Source: Heterodera schachtii
Taxonomy: Eukaryota > Nematoda > Chromadorea > Rhabditida > Heteroderidae
DNA length: 64,000 nt
Assembly: GCA_023374025.1 (NCBI GenBank)
Contig: SIJG01000026.1
Coordinates: 760,028 to 824,027 of the forward strand
Direction of reading: 5' to 3'
Below, piece after piece: positions 33,311-46,125 of this stretch. Under the pieces are notes generated by a model. The model did not search any database, was not told where the DNA came from, and worked only from the letters and a program-made list of their open reading frames with translations. The translations under genes and the position numbers were made by a program. The first letter of the stretch is position 1. Every line of letters starts with the position of its first letter.

Positions 33311-34572
33311 ATAATGGACAGTCAATTTGGTTTTTAAACATCACACAATTTCACTAGACATTAATAAATATTTTCTTTCTTCACTTCATTCTCGCGATCA
33401 CCCAAAGCCAAGTTCATCTCCTAGGTTTTGTTCGGGTAGGCTCTTGCCACAAAACTCCTAATTTCTTGCACGAATTCGTCCATTTTTTAAATATAGTTTT
33501 TTGGTGTAAAAAAATTATTTTTTATTATATGAATAAATTTTTAATTTTACAGTCTTTTTTAATTTTATTTTTCTATAAATTAAGTGATTTTTCCAGTTTG
33601 TCTTGGCATTTAATATAATATTAAATTTGCTGACTTATTTTGTGTAGGATATTGTTTAAAGTTCAGTTCCTTATTATTGCATTAATTTATTCATTCTTTT
33701 AAAGATTATAAAACATTTATTTTATTTTAGGATACCCATTAAATTAAAAATGAATAATAATAGATTTTATTATATTATACCTATTTTCATATTGCTGCCA
33801 TATCTCATATTAATTGGTAATAACTTTGACTCCCATGATAGTGAGTTCCTCTATTGTTTTTTCCTTGAACAGTGTGATTCTGTTTTAAAATATAATTTAT
33901 TATCTCTTTTTAAATAATAAATTTTTTTGCATTTTAGATTTTACTCCAATTTTCAGAAATTATCTCTTTAATCGAAAAGTCTTAAATTTAATATTTACTT
34001 TTATCATATTTTTGTTTTTACATAAATTTTTACTGCTTCGTATTTTTTATTTATTTGTTTTTTAGTTAACTTTTTCATATTTCGTAGCCATGCGATGTTT
34101 AATGAATGGAGCTTGCTTTCTTTATAAGAAAAATTTAATATTCTTAATAAAGCAAATTTTATTATTATTTTTTTCTGGAATTCAATTATTTAATTTATTT
34201 TCATTTTTGTGTATTTTTTAATATATGATGCTATTTTTTATTGTATTTTTCTCAATATCTTTTAATGATTATATTTCTATTTTTTCATTTTAATCTTAAC
34301 GTCTTCTTAAGTCTCCATTCTATATGTTAGCTTCAATTTTTCTCTTTTATATATGGTTTTGAGCACCTGAATTGTATTATCAACAATTATCATAAACAAA
34401 TTTTACGAGAAATTTCCGTGAAAAAATATTTAATGTAACTTTAAAAAAATTTTTAATTCACATGTCCGCTCCGGCGATTAAGACGACAAAGTATTTAGAA
34501 TAGTGAATAATTGCAGTTTAATTAGCGTTATATTCATAATTATTTCATTTAATTTTATCTCGCTTGAGTTAT

Positions 34573-34892
34573 GTATAAATCAGGGTTCTCATCTGTCCTT
34601 ATTTATAAGATTTGTCCTTATTTGGAGGGTCCAAATCTTACACAATAAAAATGTCCTTATTTGTAAGATTGTTTCTTATTTCGGGCTATTGTTCTTATTT
34701 CTTAAAATTCTTCAGAAAAGATCATGGGAGGCGAAAAATACGAAAGATGATTCTATATTAATTGAATAAAGTGTTATACAAGCCGATTTGAAGCAATTTG
34801 CAAAATGTCCTTATTTATTACCCTAAAATTTTATTTTTTGGCCTTGATGTTCTGATTTTGAAAATTTTTCGATGAGAACCCTGGTATAAATC
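34573..34892. mobile_element. hAT-type element (34581-34884), perfect ends and duplication
   Basis: Ends CAGGGTTCTCATC and GATGAGAACCCTG (13-bp perfect inverted repeat), flanked by GTATAAAT at 34573-34580 and 34885-34892. The 304-bp body repeats a TCCTTATTTATAAGA block. It is an internally shortened relative, in opposite orientation, of the element at 52204-52842. No coding capacity. Confidence 0.93.
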
Positions 34893-37800
34893 TTAGTTTT
34901 TTTTGCAGCTTATTTTTATATCTTTTTTTGTTAACATATTTTAGTGCAATTAAAGTTGAAATGATCAAACATGGAAGTAATCATTTATTTCTTGTCTTCT
35001 TCTTTCATTAGAGATTCGTTTTGCGGCGGGCGGTATTGGAGCGCAGTTTAGTTTTTTTTAGTTTTTTAATTAATTTTTTATATTAGAAATTTTTATTTTC
35101 AAAAATATTTTTTGTTTATTTTAAATTTGTTTATATTTTCAAATGCTACACAGTGACATTAGAACTTTTTATTTTTTTTATTTCAACTGCTGAATAAATA
35201 ATTTTCTTTTTTTGTAAACTTAAATAAATGTTTTTAGAACTTAAATGAATGTTTTTAGATTCAATTTTAATTCCTAATAATTTTTTATATTATATTTTAT
35301 GAGTTTATCTTTTCAATGTATTAACTAATTTATTTTAAATTGAAGTTGTTAACTTTTTTATTATGAAGTTTATTATAATTTATTAACAAGAAGCCAATGG
35401 TTGCTTTTTAAAATCTTATATTTTTACAGATTAAATCTTTTACTTTTTTTTATATTATCGCTTTAATTATAAGTTTGCTCGAAAATAAATTTTTTTTAAT
35501 GAAAAATGCATATATTCTTGTCTTATCGAGACTCAGCATATGTGATCTTGAGAGAGATTTGTGCTCTGCTCAATGAAGAATAATCCAAATTAATTGAATT
35601 TTGTTGTATATTTTATATAAATCTCAGATTTCTGCAGATATTCGATTTAATTCTAAGTTCCATTGATTATCTCAAGAAAAATTTATTTTTTAATTTCTCT
35701 TTTTTAAGAAAATGCTATGAAATTTATCTTATTGGTATTTTTTATATTTAATTTTCAATGATATTTATCTTATATAATTATGCTTCATTTCGTTATATTC
35801 TCGCTAATATGACTATTTAAATATGCATAAAAAGAATTTATAATTATTTTTGCCTTCTTTCATTAAAATATTTTGATTCAATTCTTGCGCGACATGTCAG
35901 ATATTTTGATTTTTTGGTTACGACGAATATAAAAATATTACATTACTATTTATTTAATTTTTAAATTAACGTATTTTTTGAAATTAAATATAAATAATAT
36001 TTTTTCATTATAGTTTTTTCAAGACTGAATGAGTTTTATTGTTTTTTAGTTTTGGAAATTGCACCAAAATTTAACCACTCAGGTATAATTAAAATTTTTA
36101 AATTATGACAAATATAAAAATGTTAGTATTTATTTCATTTTAAATAAACATATTTTTTAAATTAAATATAAGCCCTTGTAAGCGCTCACGAGGAATAGTA
36201 GTCAGCACAACCGGTTCGTATATCAACTGCTTACCGTGCTCATAGTTTCTTTTTTAATTTTAGTTAATTTTTTATTTTTCTCCTTCATGTTTTTGAACTA
36301 ACAAACTTTTTATGTGTCTATGATTTATTTTGCGTAATAAATAAAGTTTTTAATATTATGACTCATCATAAGATGTATATTTTACTTAAATTTTAATAAT
36401 AGTTGATGAAACGTAATTTATATATATTTTTTAAAGAAAATAAATTATTTTTTACTTTTTTTATTTAATCTTGCCGCATTCGGTAAAAAGGGTTCCGTGC
36501 TTTAATCGGTTCAATATTTCGTTTCTATGGTAATATGTATTTGTAAACAAAGCCATAAATTTTCACGTGTCTGAAAATTCTTTTTTTTTTGGTTTTTTAA
36601 TTTTTGTAATATTTAAATTTTATATGCCTTTTTTCATATTCTTGTTACGATAATTAATTGTTGGAATTTTTTTAACTTAATTTATTTATTACGACATTTT
36701 CTCGAAACGAATTATTGTCAATTTTTTTTATTTTACAGTTTTATAAAGAAATGCAAATTTTAAATCGCCATATAAAATTATCGGTTACTTCGAATTGCAA
36801 TTTATTAGCCATTTTGATAAAGATGTAAATATTAATTTTAATACATTAATAATACCTTTAATTGACAATCATATAATTTAAAATATATAATTAAGTGGGC
36901 TTATTAATTTTAAAAATTGATCAAGACCAGATAATATTACTTTATTTTTTTATCCATAACGTTTGTAATGCGAAGGTTTATTTTATGTTTTTTCATCTGA
37001 AAATAATTTTATTTTACTTCTTTTTTTCTGGTTCATTTTATATTATATGCATTTTGATTGTCATTTACATTCAAAAAATTTTTTTGATAATTTCTTGTAA
37101 TAATTTATTTTCATTAATTCATTCTTGTTTTATGCAATGTAAACCCACCCACTTTTCCAGCAAAAGAACACCCCTTATCCTTCAACTTTTCAGCGTAAAT
37201 TCCTATTGTTTCAATAATTTTATATAAAAATAATTAATGCAAGGTTGGGTTTATTAAATTTTTGACTTTATGTTTTTAATTTTCTTTCTTTATGTGCAAC
37301 GGTTAATTTTGTTTTTTATAATAAAAATAAATTTGTCTTTTTTATTTGTTTTTGTTCGAGTCATATTTAATGTGTCATTAGGAAATTATGTACATTAAAT
37401 GCTTGGGAATGTCAGTTGCTTGTTTAAAGAACGTACTTTTGTTTACATAGACAGAAAAAAGTTATAGCTGCTTCTGCTTCATTTGCTTCAAACGAGGGCC
37501 CACACCATTGGATGAGCCCAATCAGGGCACAAACCAATGGGTGAGCATATTTTATTTTGTGTACAAATTACTTATACTTCATTCTGTATTATTTTTATTA
37601 TATTTCTTTTTTAGATTATAAATATTTCTGCTAGTTTTAACTCGTGTTTTGGTTATTAAATTGTTGATTATGATAACTCGTTAACTTGTTTTAATTAAAT
37701 TTAAAGTACTCAAAATAAAATTGAATTTTTTAAAAAAATATTTTAAGCACATTTTCATAATTTAAATAGCAAGTGAACTTCCTGTTTCACATTTTCATTT

Positions 37801-39500
37801 AGCTGTATTAAGCGTATGTTTAAATTACTATTAAGTAAATATTTTATTTTACAATTGATAATCACCTTTAACTGTTATTTTCTCTTCAACTTTTTAGTTG
37901 TATTTTTTATCATTATGAGTTTTATAATATTTGGATTAATTTAATAATTTTAAACAGTTTGATAAAAAATAATTCTCACTTCTTATTTAAGCAATTAGTA
38001 ATTATAGCTTTATTGGTAATATTTTTATTTAATTGGGTGACTTTTGATTCACATTTCTTTTTTTCGTAGCCAACTTTGATATTTAAAAGTCAATTTTAAA
38101 TTTATACTCTGGCTTAATCGTTTTTTTTTATAATTTTCATTTTACACATATTTGTGTTTTATATTTATTTTCGTCCAACATACTATAAATGCACTCTAAA
38201 ACAAACAATTCTTCTAAATATTAATTTTTTAATTTGCTCAATAATTCATTTTTCAGAATATTTTCTTCCCTGCAATTCATATGTTTATGGACTTCAATAG
38301 TTCCGTTCAATATGTGTATAATTATTTTCTCGGATTGATTTAGTTTTTAATAAAATCTAATTTTATTTAATATCTCAATATAAAAGAAGAGCAATTAATT
38401 CAATTATTTCAATAACTTACTACTATTTATTCTTACATTTTATTACTTTTGATCATTAATTATCTACGTAATTTAGTCGACCTCTTTTACCTTCTTTTTT
38501 ATTAGAGTAAATATGATTATAATAAAAAAAGTATTGTTTCATTTTTTATTGTTATATGATTTATTATCCTTCTTATAATTCAGTTTTGCTAACTATTTTT
38601 GTTCCAAATTATTCTAACTACTTATAACGAAGATAATCTTTGTATTTGGCATTTTATCAATTTATGTCATTTTATCAAAAACTAATATATTATTTAAAAA
38701 TTTATGTTTTTCCTCTTATGAATTCGGTCTTTTTTATTGCTATCAAAAGGACTCTGTATATTCAAGATCATCGATTAGAAAATTCTTATAATTTTAGTTT
38801 TATATATATCAGAAATCAAATTTTGTTTTAGTTTTTAAGTTATTTAACTTTTATATAATTCAATTAAGTTTAATAAATCGAGTAAATAAATTGTTATCTA
38901 ATCGTAGTTTCTATAATCAAATGTATATTTTATAAATTGCTATCTCGTTCCCGATAGGGTCATCATGGTGCGCTTTAGAAAATAATGCTTTTCTGGTAAA
39001 CGCACCTTTCTTAATATTAAAAATTTCTTTGCTCTTCTATTTCATTTATATATGAAGCGAATAATTAGGGCTTTTGCATTATTATATTTTCAATAATTCT
39101 CTTTTGTGCAATTAAGGGCAATATCTAAAATTTTAAATTTTGCGTTCATTGTATTTTATCACATTTTTTTCTTCATGCTAATTAAAAATTTTTATTTTGC
39201 CTGTTTAAAGATTTTACTTACAAAATTATATACATAGCAGCTTTTTTGTAATCATTTGGTTTTTTTGGCTTTTATTTTGCTATTATTTTATTTCATTATA
39301 ATAATTAATTTAGGCCGTTTGCATCATATTTTATCGAAGTCAGAAATTTTTCATTTCCTAAAATAATTTTGATCCTTGGTAAGTATTAATTGTTTTTTAA
39401 AAAATTCCCAAAATAAAATCCAAATATTTCGCTATTTTGCGATTATTTTCATTTTTTAATATTAAAGTTTTCTTGCGCTGAACGAAACATAATTACATTA
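34893..39500. other. T-rich non-coding DNA, no gene seen
   Basis: Continuation of the T-rich block. 36280-36400 is the inverted counterpart of about 11150-11265 and of 56500-56580. 35860-35910 matches 8790-8830 inverted. The long hydrophobic frames (36895-37227 plus) are made of TTT and ATT codons and are not credible genes. Confidence 0.6.
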
Positions 39501-39654
39501 ATATTCATTTTTTAATTTAGGAGCGGAAAAAGGAAAATGCACGTTTGCTCTGTACAAAAATAACGAATGCATGAAAGTGGTCATTGGGAGAAGAACCAAT
39601 TTGTCAATTGGAGGACAATGGCATTGGAATGAGCGCCGCGTCCTTTTATATTGA

Positions 39655-39700
39655 TTAATAGAGATGTAGAGAGAGAGAAGGGATAGAGAATGGGGGAAGA
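39655..39700 (+). repeat. GA-rich low-complexity stretch
   Basis: Repeated AGAGAG blocks at the point where the T-rich domain ends. Confidence 0.6.
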
Positions 39701-39732
39701 GAGAGAGTGTTAAAAATGAGAGGGGCGAGAAA

Positions 39733-39786
39733 GGTGATGCATAGAAAAAAGTGGACAAAGGTGATGCATAGAAAAAAGTGGACAAA
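39733..39786 (+). repeat. Tandem duplication of a 27-bp unit
   Basis: GGTGATGCATAGAAAAAAGT followed by GGACAAA occurs twice in succession. Confidence 0.9.
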
Positions 39787-40372
39787 GACGATTTGTATTT
39801 GGCAGATCAGTAGGGCGAAGATTTTTAGGGGCGAAAATTTTTTGAGAGAATATGGGTTTATAGTGAAAAAGGCTATCGATAATGCCAAGGAGTTTACTTT
39901 TTTTTATAGCTTACAAGGCTTTTGTAATTTACATGCATAAAATGAATGTGCTGCCGCCGCCATTTTGGACAATACACACAAAAAATTAAATAAATGGTTT
40001 TATAGGCAAGAAAATGATCAAAAATTTGGAGGGCAAGAAGAGAATTAATCAAAAATTAAGTGATTGATGAAGAAGGAAGTCAAAAATATTATGTGAGATC
40101 ATTGAACCATAAGGCGACTGAAAATTTAAAAATAAACAATTAAAATATATACAATAACCATTTTTATATAGTATAGTATCTCTCTGCTTCGGAGAATTGG
40201 ACAATGAAACGCAGAGCAATTTCATGGAATTCTCACAAGTTTTATTTAGATTTTATGGAAACTTTTAATATATATAGATATATATAAATATATGAATCGG
40301 AAAAAAATGGATGCATTTTAAGAAAATTTCTCAATTTGGGAATAATTTCCGACGACAGTCCCCGTGATTTCA

Positions 40373-40487
40373 CTACTGCTGCAGTGGTGGTTGATCGCAT
40401 AAACGATTGTGCTCCATATCATCCATGGGCTGCTGCTTGCTGCTGTTGATGGCACGGAATGATGCGTGAAATGCCCAATTTGTGTGT
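40373..40487 (-). CDS. Possible terminal exon, Q/S-rich, minus strand
   Basis: The minus strand has CCTTGTGCAG as acceptor, then about 37 open codons (TNWAFHASFRAINSS, then MDDMEHNRLCDQPPLQQ) to a TAG. The CAG-rich composition makes chance openness likely. No upstream exon could be fixed and a competing frame is also open. Low confidence. Confidence 0.2.
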
Positions 40488-40599
40488 CTGCACAAGGAAA
40501 AATTTTTTTGAAATTATAAATTTTCTTTTTATCTGTCTGCCATATCCTTCTCATGCAACGGGAAAATGAACGTTTTGCATACAAATAGAAATGAAATTT

Positions 40600-41935
40600 A
40601 TTTTTTTTGAATTTGTATAAAAATTAAATGTAAAATTAAGTGAAAAAAAACTTGTTCACTTTCTGTAATAATTTCGCTAGAATTCCAATTTACCCGTGGT
40701 GCAATATCAATTTAATTTAGATAGCCGTAAAAATTACTCTCAAAGAGGCGTTAAATAATAAATTATTTTCTCGGGTTAACTTCAGAGTTTTTAAACAATG
40801 AAAAAATTTCTCTCCCTGAAGAAAAAAAGAATGATCCCTGCTGTCCATCATTACTTTGTTCATTTAACATTTGTGCAAGAAATAAAAATAAATAAACGCG
40901 AAAAAAACGGAAATTCAAAATGTAAATGAATGGGATGGGATGATGATATGGTTTTTTAATCTTCGTGAAAAGGAACAAAGAAAGGAGGGGCACACAAAAC
41001 AAGAAAACTTAGATAAGCAAAAAAAGGGGGAAAGAAAAGTATATGGGTAAAATAAGGATGAAAAAAATTAAAAATTGGAGAGGTTTTCATTATTATGGGT
41101 CGGAGAGAAGCAGCACCACTCAATTAAGGCGGGGGAGGGGCGGTAGGGAAAGGCGGCTATCAACAAAAATGAGTGAACACGGCGGATGGGGGGCGACGGA
41201 CGAATGCTGCGCAAATGAGTGCCGTCCCAACCACAACAATGGTGGTGGTAGAGCAATAATTATGGATGGCAAGGCCAGGGATGGTCCATTTTATGCTGAG
41301 AATTTTGTCCACCCTTCATCTCCAAAATTTTCCAAAAAAAAAAATTAGCTAATTTTTTTTCCAAACATCCATAAAATTAACAATTTTTTGGTGTAAATCT
41401 GTTAAAAATGGGGTAAAAGCTTCGAAAGCAATTTTTATTTGTTTAAATTTCGATTTTTGTTTTCCGTCGGTTCCCAAAAAAATTAAAAAAAAAGACGCCA
41501 CAAAAAATCGCGTAAAAAGTCAAACACTGAAATTTTAGTATGAAAAAAAAAATTTTTTTTTTAACAAATATACCAAAATTTTCAAAAAGGCGCCGCTAGT
41601 CGGCCTCATCTTTTCCCAAAAATCTGCGCTGAAAATTAAGCAGAAAGTTGTTGTATGCCAGGCCAACAAAAAAGAGCTCGTCATTAACATTTGCAGTCTG
41701 TACCCATGGAAGCCCTCAAATCCTGGGACCGTCCCATTGTGGCAAGGCAAAATTCAAAAAAAAATTTTTGTTTTTGTATCATTGGCAGACATATTTAATT
41801 GCCATGCAATGGCCAAAGAACAAACAAAAAAAAGCATTCAAAAAAGGGTTAAAGCAAAAATTATCCCGATTTTTTTTAATTTGGTGCATTTGTGTAGACA
41901 AACCAGTTTTGCCTGACTCGTAATAAAAAAAATTT
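40600..41935. other. Mixed sequence, no secure gene
   Basis: 41043-41348 (plus) is a 101-codon frame, glycine- and arginine-rich with a basic start, with no recognisable domain. 41535-41750 (minus) has a hydrophobic stretch (SSFLLAWHTTTFCLIF). Either may hold part of a gene, but nothing fixes strand or exon limits. Confidence 0.3.
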
Positions 41936-42095
41936 TCAAAAATTTGCCACAAAAATCTTAAAAATAACATTGTTGGCACAAAAGTCTCAAAAAAATATTG
42001 TTGGCACAAATGTCTCAATCTTGGCCACAAAAATTTTAAAAATAACGAATGTTGGCACAAAAGCATCAAAATAACGATTTTTGGCACAAAATCTT
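41936..42095 (+). repeat. Irregular tandem repeat of TTGGCACAAAA units
   Basis: Six diverged units of about 25-35 bp, each containing TTGGCACAAA or TTGCCACAAA and an A-rich tail. Confidence 0.8.
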
Positions 42096-42096
42096 T

Positions 42097-42309
42097 TTAG
42101 ATGTGTCCAATTTTCATTAAAAACTTGTAAAAAATGAATGTCGAAAACCAAAAAAAAATGGTTGACCTGTAATTAATTTGGATTGGCACGGTCAAAGGTG
42201 TACAACCAAACAACTGCAAGCATAAACAACATAGAAATGCCGGGGGAAACAATTCCCCACAAATGGATGAGTTTTTCTTGCCAATTTATGCAAAATCGCA
42301 AGGCATCAT
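42097..42309 (-). CDS. Candidate membrane-protein exon, minus strand
   Basis: After the candidate intron at 42310-42350, the minus strand stays open for 70 codons to a TAA at 42097. It contains a strongly hydrophobic segment (SPGISMLFMLAVVWLYTF) followed by charged residues and a second hydrophobic run (IFFWFSTFIFY), consistent with two membrane helices. The plus strand of the same DNA is also open (42183-42452), so the strand call rests on codon look and on the splice sites. No family recognised. Confidence 0.35.
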
Positions 42310-42350
42310 CTAAAGCGACCTTTTCCAAATTAAACATTGAATTTTGTCAC
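42310..42350 (-). other. Candidate 41-nt intron
   Basis: Minus strand GTGACA...GCTTTAG. Removing it joins the two flanking open blocks in phase. Confidence 0.35.
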
Positions 42351-42491
42351 CCGAAATTGGCAAAAATGCCAAAGGCGTACGGCGTGCCATATTTTTGTTT
42401 TGTAACGTTTTTGCTGGCATTTTTGGTGGTCCGCGAAGAGTTTGCCAATTGAAAAGTTCGAACTTTGGAGGCGAATAACTAGCAAATGATC
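42351..42491 (-). CDS. Candidate upstream exon of the same minus-strand gene
   Basis: Acceptor TTTCTCGTTACAG on the minus strand, then an open hydrophilic block (SFASYSPPKFELFNW, then basic NKNMARRTPL). In phase with 42097-42309 across the 41-nt intron. A different frame of this block is also open, so the reading is not unique. Another possible exon of the gene is at 43138-43257 (minus, after ATTTCAG), but its phase does not connect. Confidence 0.3.
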
Positions 42492-43395
42492 CTGTAACGA
42501 GAAATTACCGAATTAAACGGATAATATTTGTAAATTTTACTCAATTCTTAATAATTTGGCCCTAATTACTAAAATGGCAGCGCCAGATCACAATTTTCTT
42601 TTATTTTTTGCCAAAATTTGGTCTCAAAATGCCTAAATTTGGCGAAGATGGCTAAAATTTCCAGTTTCTAAATAAAATTTTAATAAAAACTTAATTTTGG
42701 TTATTTTGAATTGAAAATTAAATTATAAAATATTTGTTTTTTCGGATAATAACAATTTTTAAAGAGATTATTTTTTATCAAAAAAATATTTTAGGGAATC
42801 GTTTTTAAAAAGTTTTTCATTTCTTAGGGGGGGGTTCTTTTTGGTTTTATTGCATTTTGTTAAGGATTTTTCCGAAAGTTCTAAAATAGGAACTTAAAAT
42901 GGCGAAAATAGCACAAAAATAGGCCTTATAAGTCCCAATAGATACCCCAAACCAAGCTAAAAACGCGCTTTTCGTGATTAACTGTACGTAATAAATTTAG
43001 GCATTTGTCTAAAAAATGAAGCCCCACAATAATTGGCCAAAAACGAAATAATTGGCCAAAAATTAGCTTCTTTTTACCTTTTTTGTTATCCAATTTTATG
43101 TGACAATTAGAACGGAGAGCTCGTTGATCAGCGATCAGCCAACGGATGTGAATGGCTGGACATCCATGGCCAAATCATTTTATTGGCGGCATTGGTGCCA
43201 GGTTGTGAGATGAGCACAATGAAGCAATTGGTCCAACAATAAGCCGTGAAATTCATGCTGAAATAAAAAATATATATAATTATTGGGGCAGGTTGTTCCT
43301 CTTAAATCTTTAAAATAGCCTATTTCAAAGCCTAAAAAGGTGTCCTTTTCCTTTTGGGCTCACAATTTAATATTTGAAATCAGAACGCCAAAATT

Positions 43396-43550
43396 TAAAC
43401 TCTCTCTCTCCCCTTTCTCTCTCTCTATCTCTCATTCTCATCTCTTTCTCTGTGCTCTCCGACTCCCACTCTCTCCCTCCTTCCTTCTCTCTCCTCTCTG
43501 TCTCTTTGCTCTCTGACTCTCTCTCCACCACTCTCTCGCTGCATCAATTG
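43396..43550 (+). repeat. CT-rich low-complexity tract, copy A
   Basis: CTCTCT-rich tract of about 150 bp. The open frame across it (43374-43574) is a by-product of the repeat. Same tract at 51929-52060. Confidence 0.9.
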
Positions 43551-44978
43551 AAAATCAACACAAAACGACGCTGACTCGTTGGCACTGTTGGCATTATCTC
43601 AGCACATCATCATTTGGCATTGCCACATCCGATGTGCCCTTCCCTCCTCTTCCATATTTCACTTCATCATCATATTTGCGTTGCATATTAATTTTTTTCC
43701 TCCAATTTAAGTCAAAAAAGAAGATTTTTCAAAAAAATTTAATTAGTTTTTTAAAATTTATTTGACCAAAATGTTTAAAATATTTATATTTTTCGCTATG
43801 ACATTATGCCATAAAATTTTAAAAATTAAATTAATTTAACAAATCAAAAACATTTCGTCACTATTCAAAAATCAGAACTTTTCTGGTTAATAGGGCCGAT
43901 CCTCCTCCCATTTTTTAAAAAAAATTGAATTTTTAGTAAGTCCCAAAAATGTTTTAGGGTTTTTCGGGATTGTTTATCACTAATATGACATCCATTTCGC
44001 CTAATTTAGAACCCTGGAGCCGAATTCGAACAAAAAGTCAAAATTTAAATTTATTCAAAATAAAAATTATGCAATAAAAATATGACCTTAAGAATTTTTG
44101 TTGCATTTCTTAAAATTTGCTTTTTAGCTTTTTATTTCGTTTTTTTTTAAATTTTGATGTCTTTTTTATTTCAAAAAGCTTTTTTTATTATATAATTGAA
44201 TTCATTAACATAAATTTTAAAAAGGAATATAAGAAATTAAGGCTCAAAAAATTGGTTATTGACAATGAAATGTAATTAAATTGTAAAAATCGAGACAGTT
44301 GCTTTTTTATGCTATAAAAGCCGAATAAATGTAAAAATTGAAAAATGTCAAATGAAAAATTAGAAAAAATATTAAATCTTTTTTTCCTTTTAAAAAATAT
44401 TTGTAAATATAAAAGATTTTTCTACATCATACGATATAATCCCTTGGCCCAGTAGGTGATGACGGAAAAGCCCTTAGCCATAAAAAAGCGCGTAACAAAA
44501 ATCCGATGATCTTTTAAGGTCTTTTGATCTAATTTTCTCTCAACTTTGCAAACTTCAACGTTTAATAACAATCAAAACATCAAATTATTGTAAAAAGTTC
44601 AATCTTCGACTAATCTAGAAGCAAATAGGCATAATATAAAGCATTTCTTGATTAAATAAACTTCAGATTCAAATAAAGTGACCAACATTTACCTCTTTAA
44701 TAAAATAAAAAATAAATATTGTTACGCCTTCTTATTTCTTACTGCATGATTAATTAATTAAAAACAAATCTTGATGCTTATACATTCTTAAGAAAAAATC
44801 TTTTTTAAAATATAAAATAAAAAATAAACAAATTGATTTAATAAATTTATTGGAGAAGAAAAAAATTTCAATTATTGTTGATGTACGCCAAGAATGTATG
44901 ATAAAATTCATCTTCTTTTAAATTAAAGAAGGACGACTTTAAAAATGCGGAGCAATTAAATTTTATTTTACAATGTTA

Positions 44979-45068
44979 ACTAATTATATTAAAAAATATA
45001 TTGCTAAATACCATCGGTAATAAAAACTAATTATATTAAAAAATATATTGCTAAATTCCATCGGTAAT
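44979..45068 (+). repeat. Tandem duplication, 47-bp period
   Basis: ACTAATTATATTAAAAAATA through CCATCGGTAA occurs twice with one change. Confidence 0.9.
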
Positions 45069-45560
45069 TATTTTTTATTCTTAATCATGAAAATAAAATT
45101 GAAAAAAATTCTGATTTTGATAAAAAAAGTGATTAATATTTATGAAACTCAAGTTTAATTAAAAAAAAGGCATAACAAATGACGCTAATTAATAAAATTA
45201 ATTTTAAAATGAAAAAAATCATTATTTAATAAAATGAAAAAATAAAAACATTATTTAACATAAAGATATTTCTTCTTCATGTCGAAAAACCAAAAATCAA
45301 ACAAATGCCCATGAGCGCAAGATAAGAGAAAAATATTTAAAAATCATATCAAAATAGTAATTATGAAAAAATAAATCATTTATACATATACATAAAGATA
45401 AATTATTATTTTTCATGTCGAAACAAAAAAAAAAAGCAACATATGCGCGGGTCAGCTCAAGATAAGAGAAAAAATATTTTAAAAATCTTCCAAAAGTTTA
45501 AAATTTATGCTAAAAATACATGTACGAGATAAATATATCTTCTTCCTGCCGAGACAATTT

Positions 45561-45824
45561 GGGTTGATATTTATAAAAAAAATAATAGCAAAAGGATAAC
45601 TTTTCAAAGCTAACAAAATTCTGAAATTTACTGAATTAATAGAAAACCTAAAGGCTCAATTTATGGACATGTAAAATTAAAAAAACCGTGCCATCTGTAA
45701 TATAATAAAGTTATATTTATTATGAAAAAATTATATGTCATCGAATTAAACAGATTAAAAAATTTTGCATATGATTCATGCTCACCGAACACTTTCTGCC
45801 AAGTATTATTTTATTATTAAATAA
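45561..45824. other. A-rich non-coding DNA, no gene seen
   Basis: No feature recognised. Confidence 0.5.
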
Positions 45825-46125
45825 TAGAGCCCGGCGGGAGCGGGAGTCCCGCGGGAGTTTACGGGAGTCCCGCTCCCGACTCCCGCTTTTTTCGGTGAAC
45901 GGGATTTTTTACGGGAGCGGGAGTTTTACGGGATTCCCACTCCCGCTCCCGGAAAAATTTGAACTCCCGCTCCCGGAAATTTTTACCTCAAAACGGGAGT
46001 GAAAATGCACTGGTAAGAATTGAGTTTTTTTGGTAAAAATAATGATTTTTCATTGAAAATCTGTTAAATATATAGCCAAAATTTCAAAAAAAAATTTCCG
46101 GCGGCGCCTATCGGCACCGGCGGAA
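45825..46125 (+). mobile_element. hAT-like left end with GGGAGCGGGAGT repeats
   Basis: Starts TAGAGCCCGGCGGGAGC after TTAAATAA, then about 180 bp of GGGAGT, CGGGAG and CTCCCGCT blocks in both orientations, then a GC hairpin module at 46098. No right end with GGGCTCTA and TTAAATAA was found downstream. Organisation (TAGAG start, iterated subterminal blocks, hairpin) copies that of 2630-3870. Confidence 0.65.
46098..46123 (-). repeat. GC-rich hairpin module, reverse orientation
   Basis: TATC loop with about 10-bp arms, preceded by an A/T run as in other copies. Confidence 0.85.

Larger units (their letters stand above)
30591..34572. other. T-rich non-coding DNA, no gene seen
   Basis: T exceeds A on this strand, the opposite of 5-24 kb and 44-63 kb. 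Contains a TA microsatellite and an inverted match to 47.9-49.0 kb. Only short hydrophobic chance frames. Confidence 0.6.
42690..45560 (+). repeat. Diverged segmental duplication, copy A
   Basis: Collinear with 51710-55060: the AAAAACGCGCTTTT site (42960 versus 51915), the CT-rich tract (43396 versus 51929), CTGACTCGTTGGCAC (43571 versus 52079), the TCAGAAC/ATAGGGCCGATC area (43870 versus 53050), AAAAAGTTCAATCTTCGAC (44595 versus 54365) and TGCCGAGA(C/T)AATTTG (45548 versus 55022). Copy A has about 420 bp (42975-43395) absent from copy B. Confidence 0.85.

Noticed and set aside
36180..36250. tRNA-like stretch with GGTTCG
   Set aside because: The B-box does not continue as GGTTCRANNCC and no cloverleaf could be folded by eye on either strand.
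36895..37227. 110-codon hydrophobic frame as a membrane protein
   Set aside because: Made almost wholly of TTT, ATT and TTA codons expected in T-rich DNA; no start context or conserved motif.
37480..37545. GGGCCCACACC/GAGCCCAATCAGGGCACAAACC stretch as an eighth motif copy
   Set aside because: The AATAC tail and the GCC-4nt-GGC spacing are absent.
41043..41348. 101-codon glycine/arginine-rich frame as a gene
   Set aside because: Low-complexity composition, no splice or start support and a competing minus frame; kept only as part of a mixed region.
43374..43574. 66-codon serine/leucine-rich frame
   Set aside because: It is a by-product of the CT-rich low-complexity tract.
45778..46002. 74-codon plus frame rich in R, E, L and P
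   Set aside because: Created by GGGAGCGGGAGT-type repeats of the hAT-like end.
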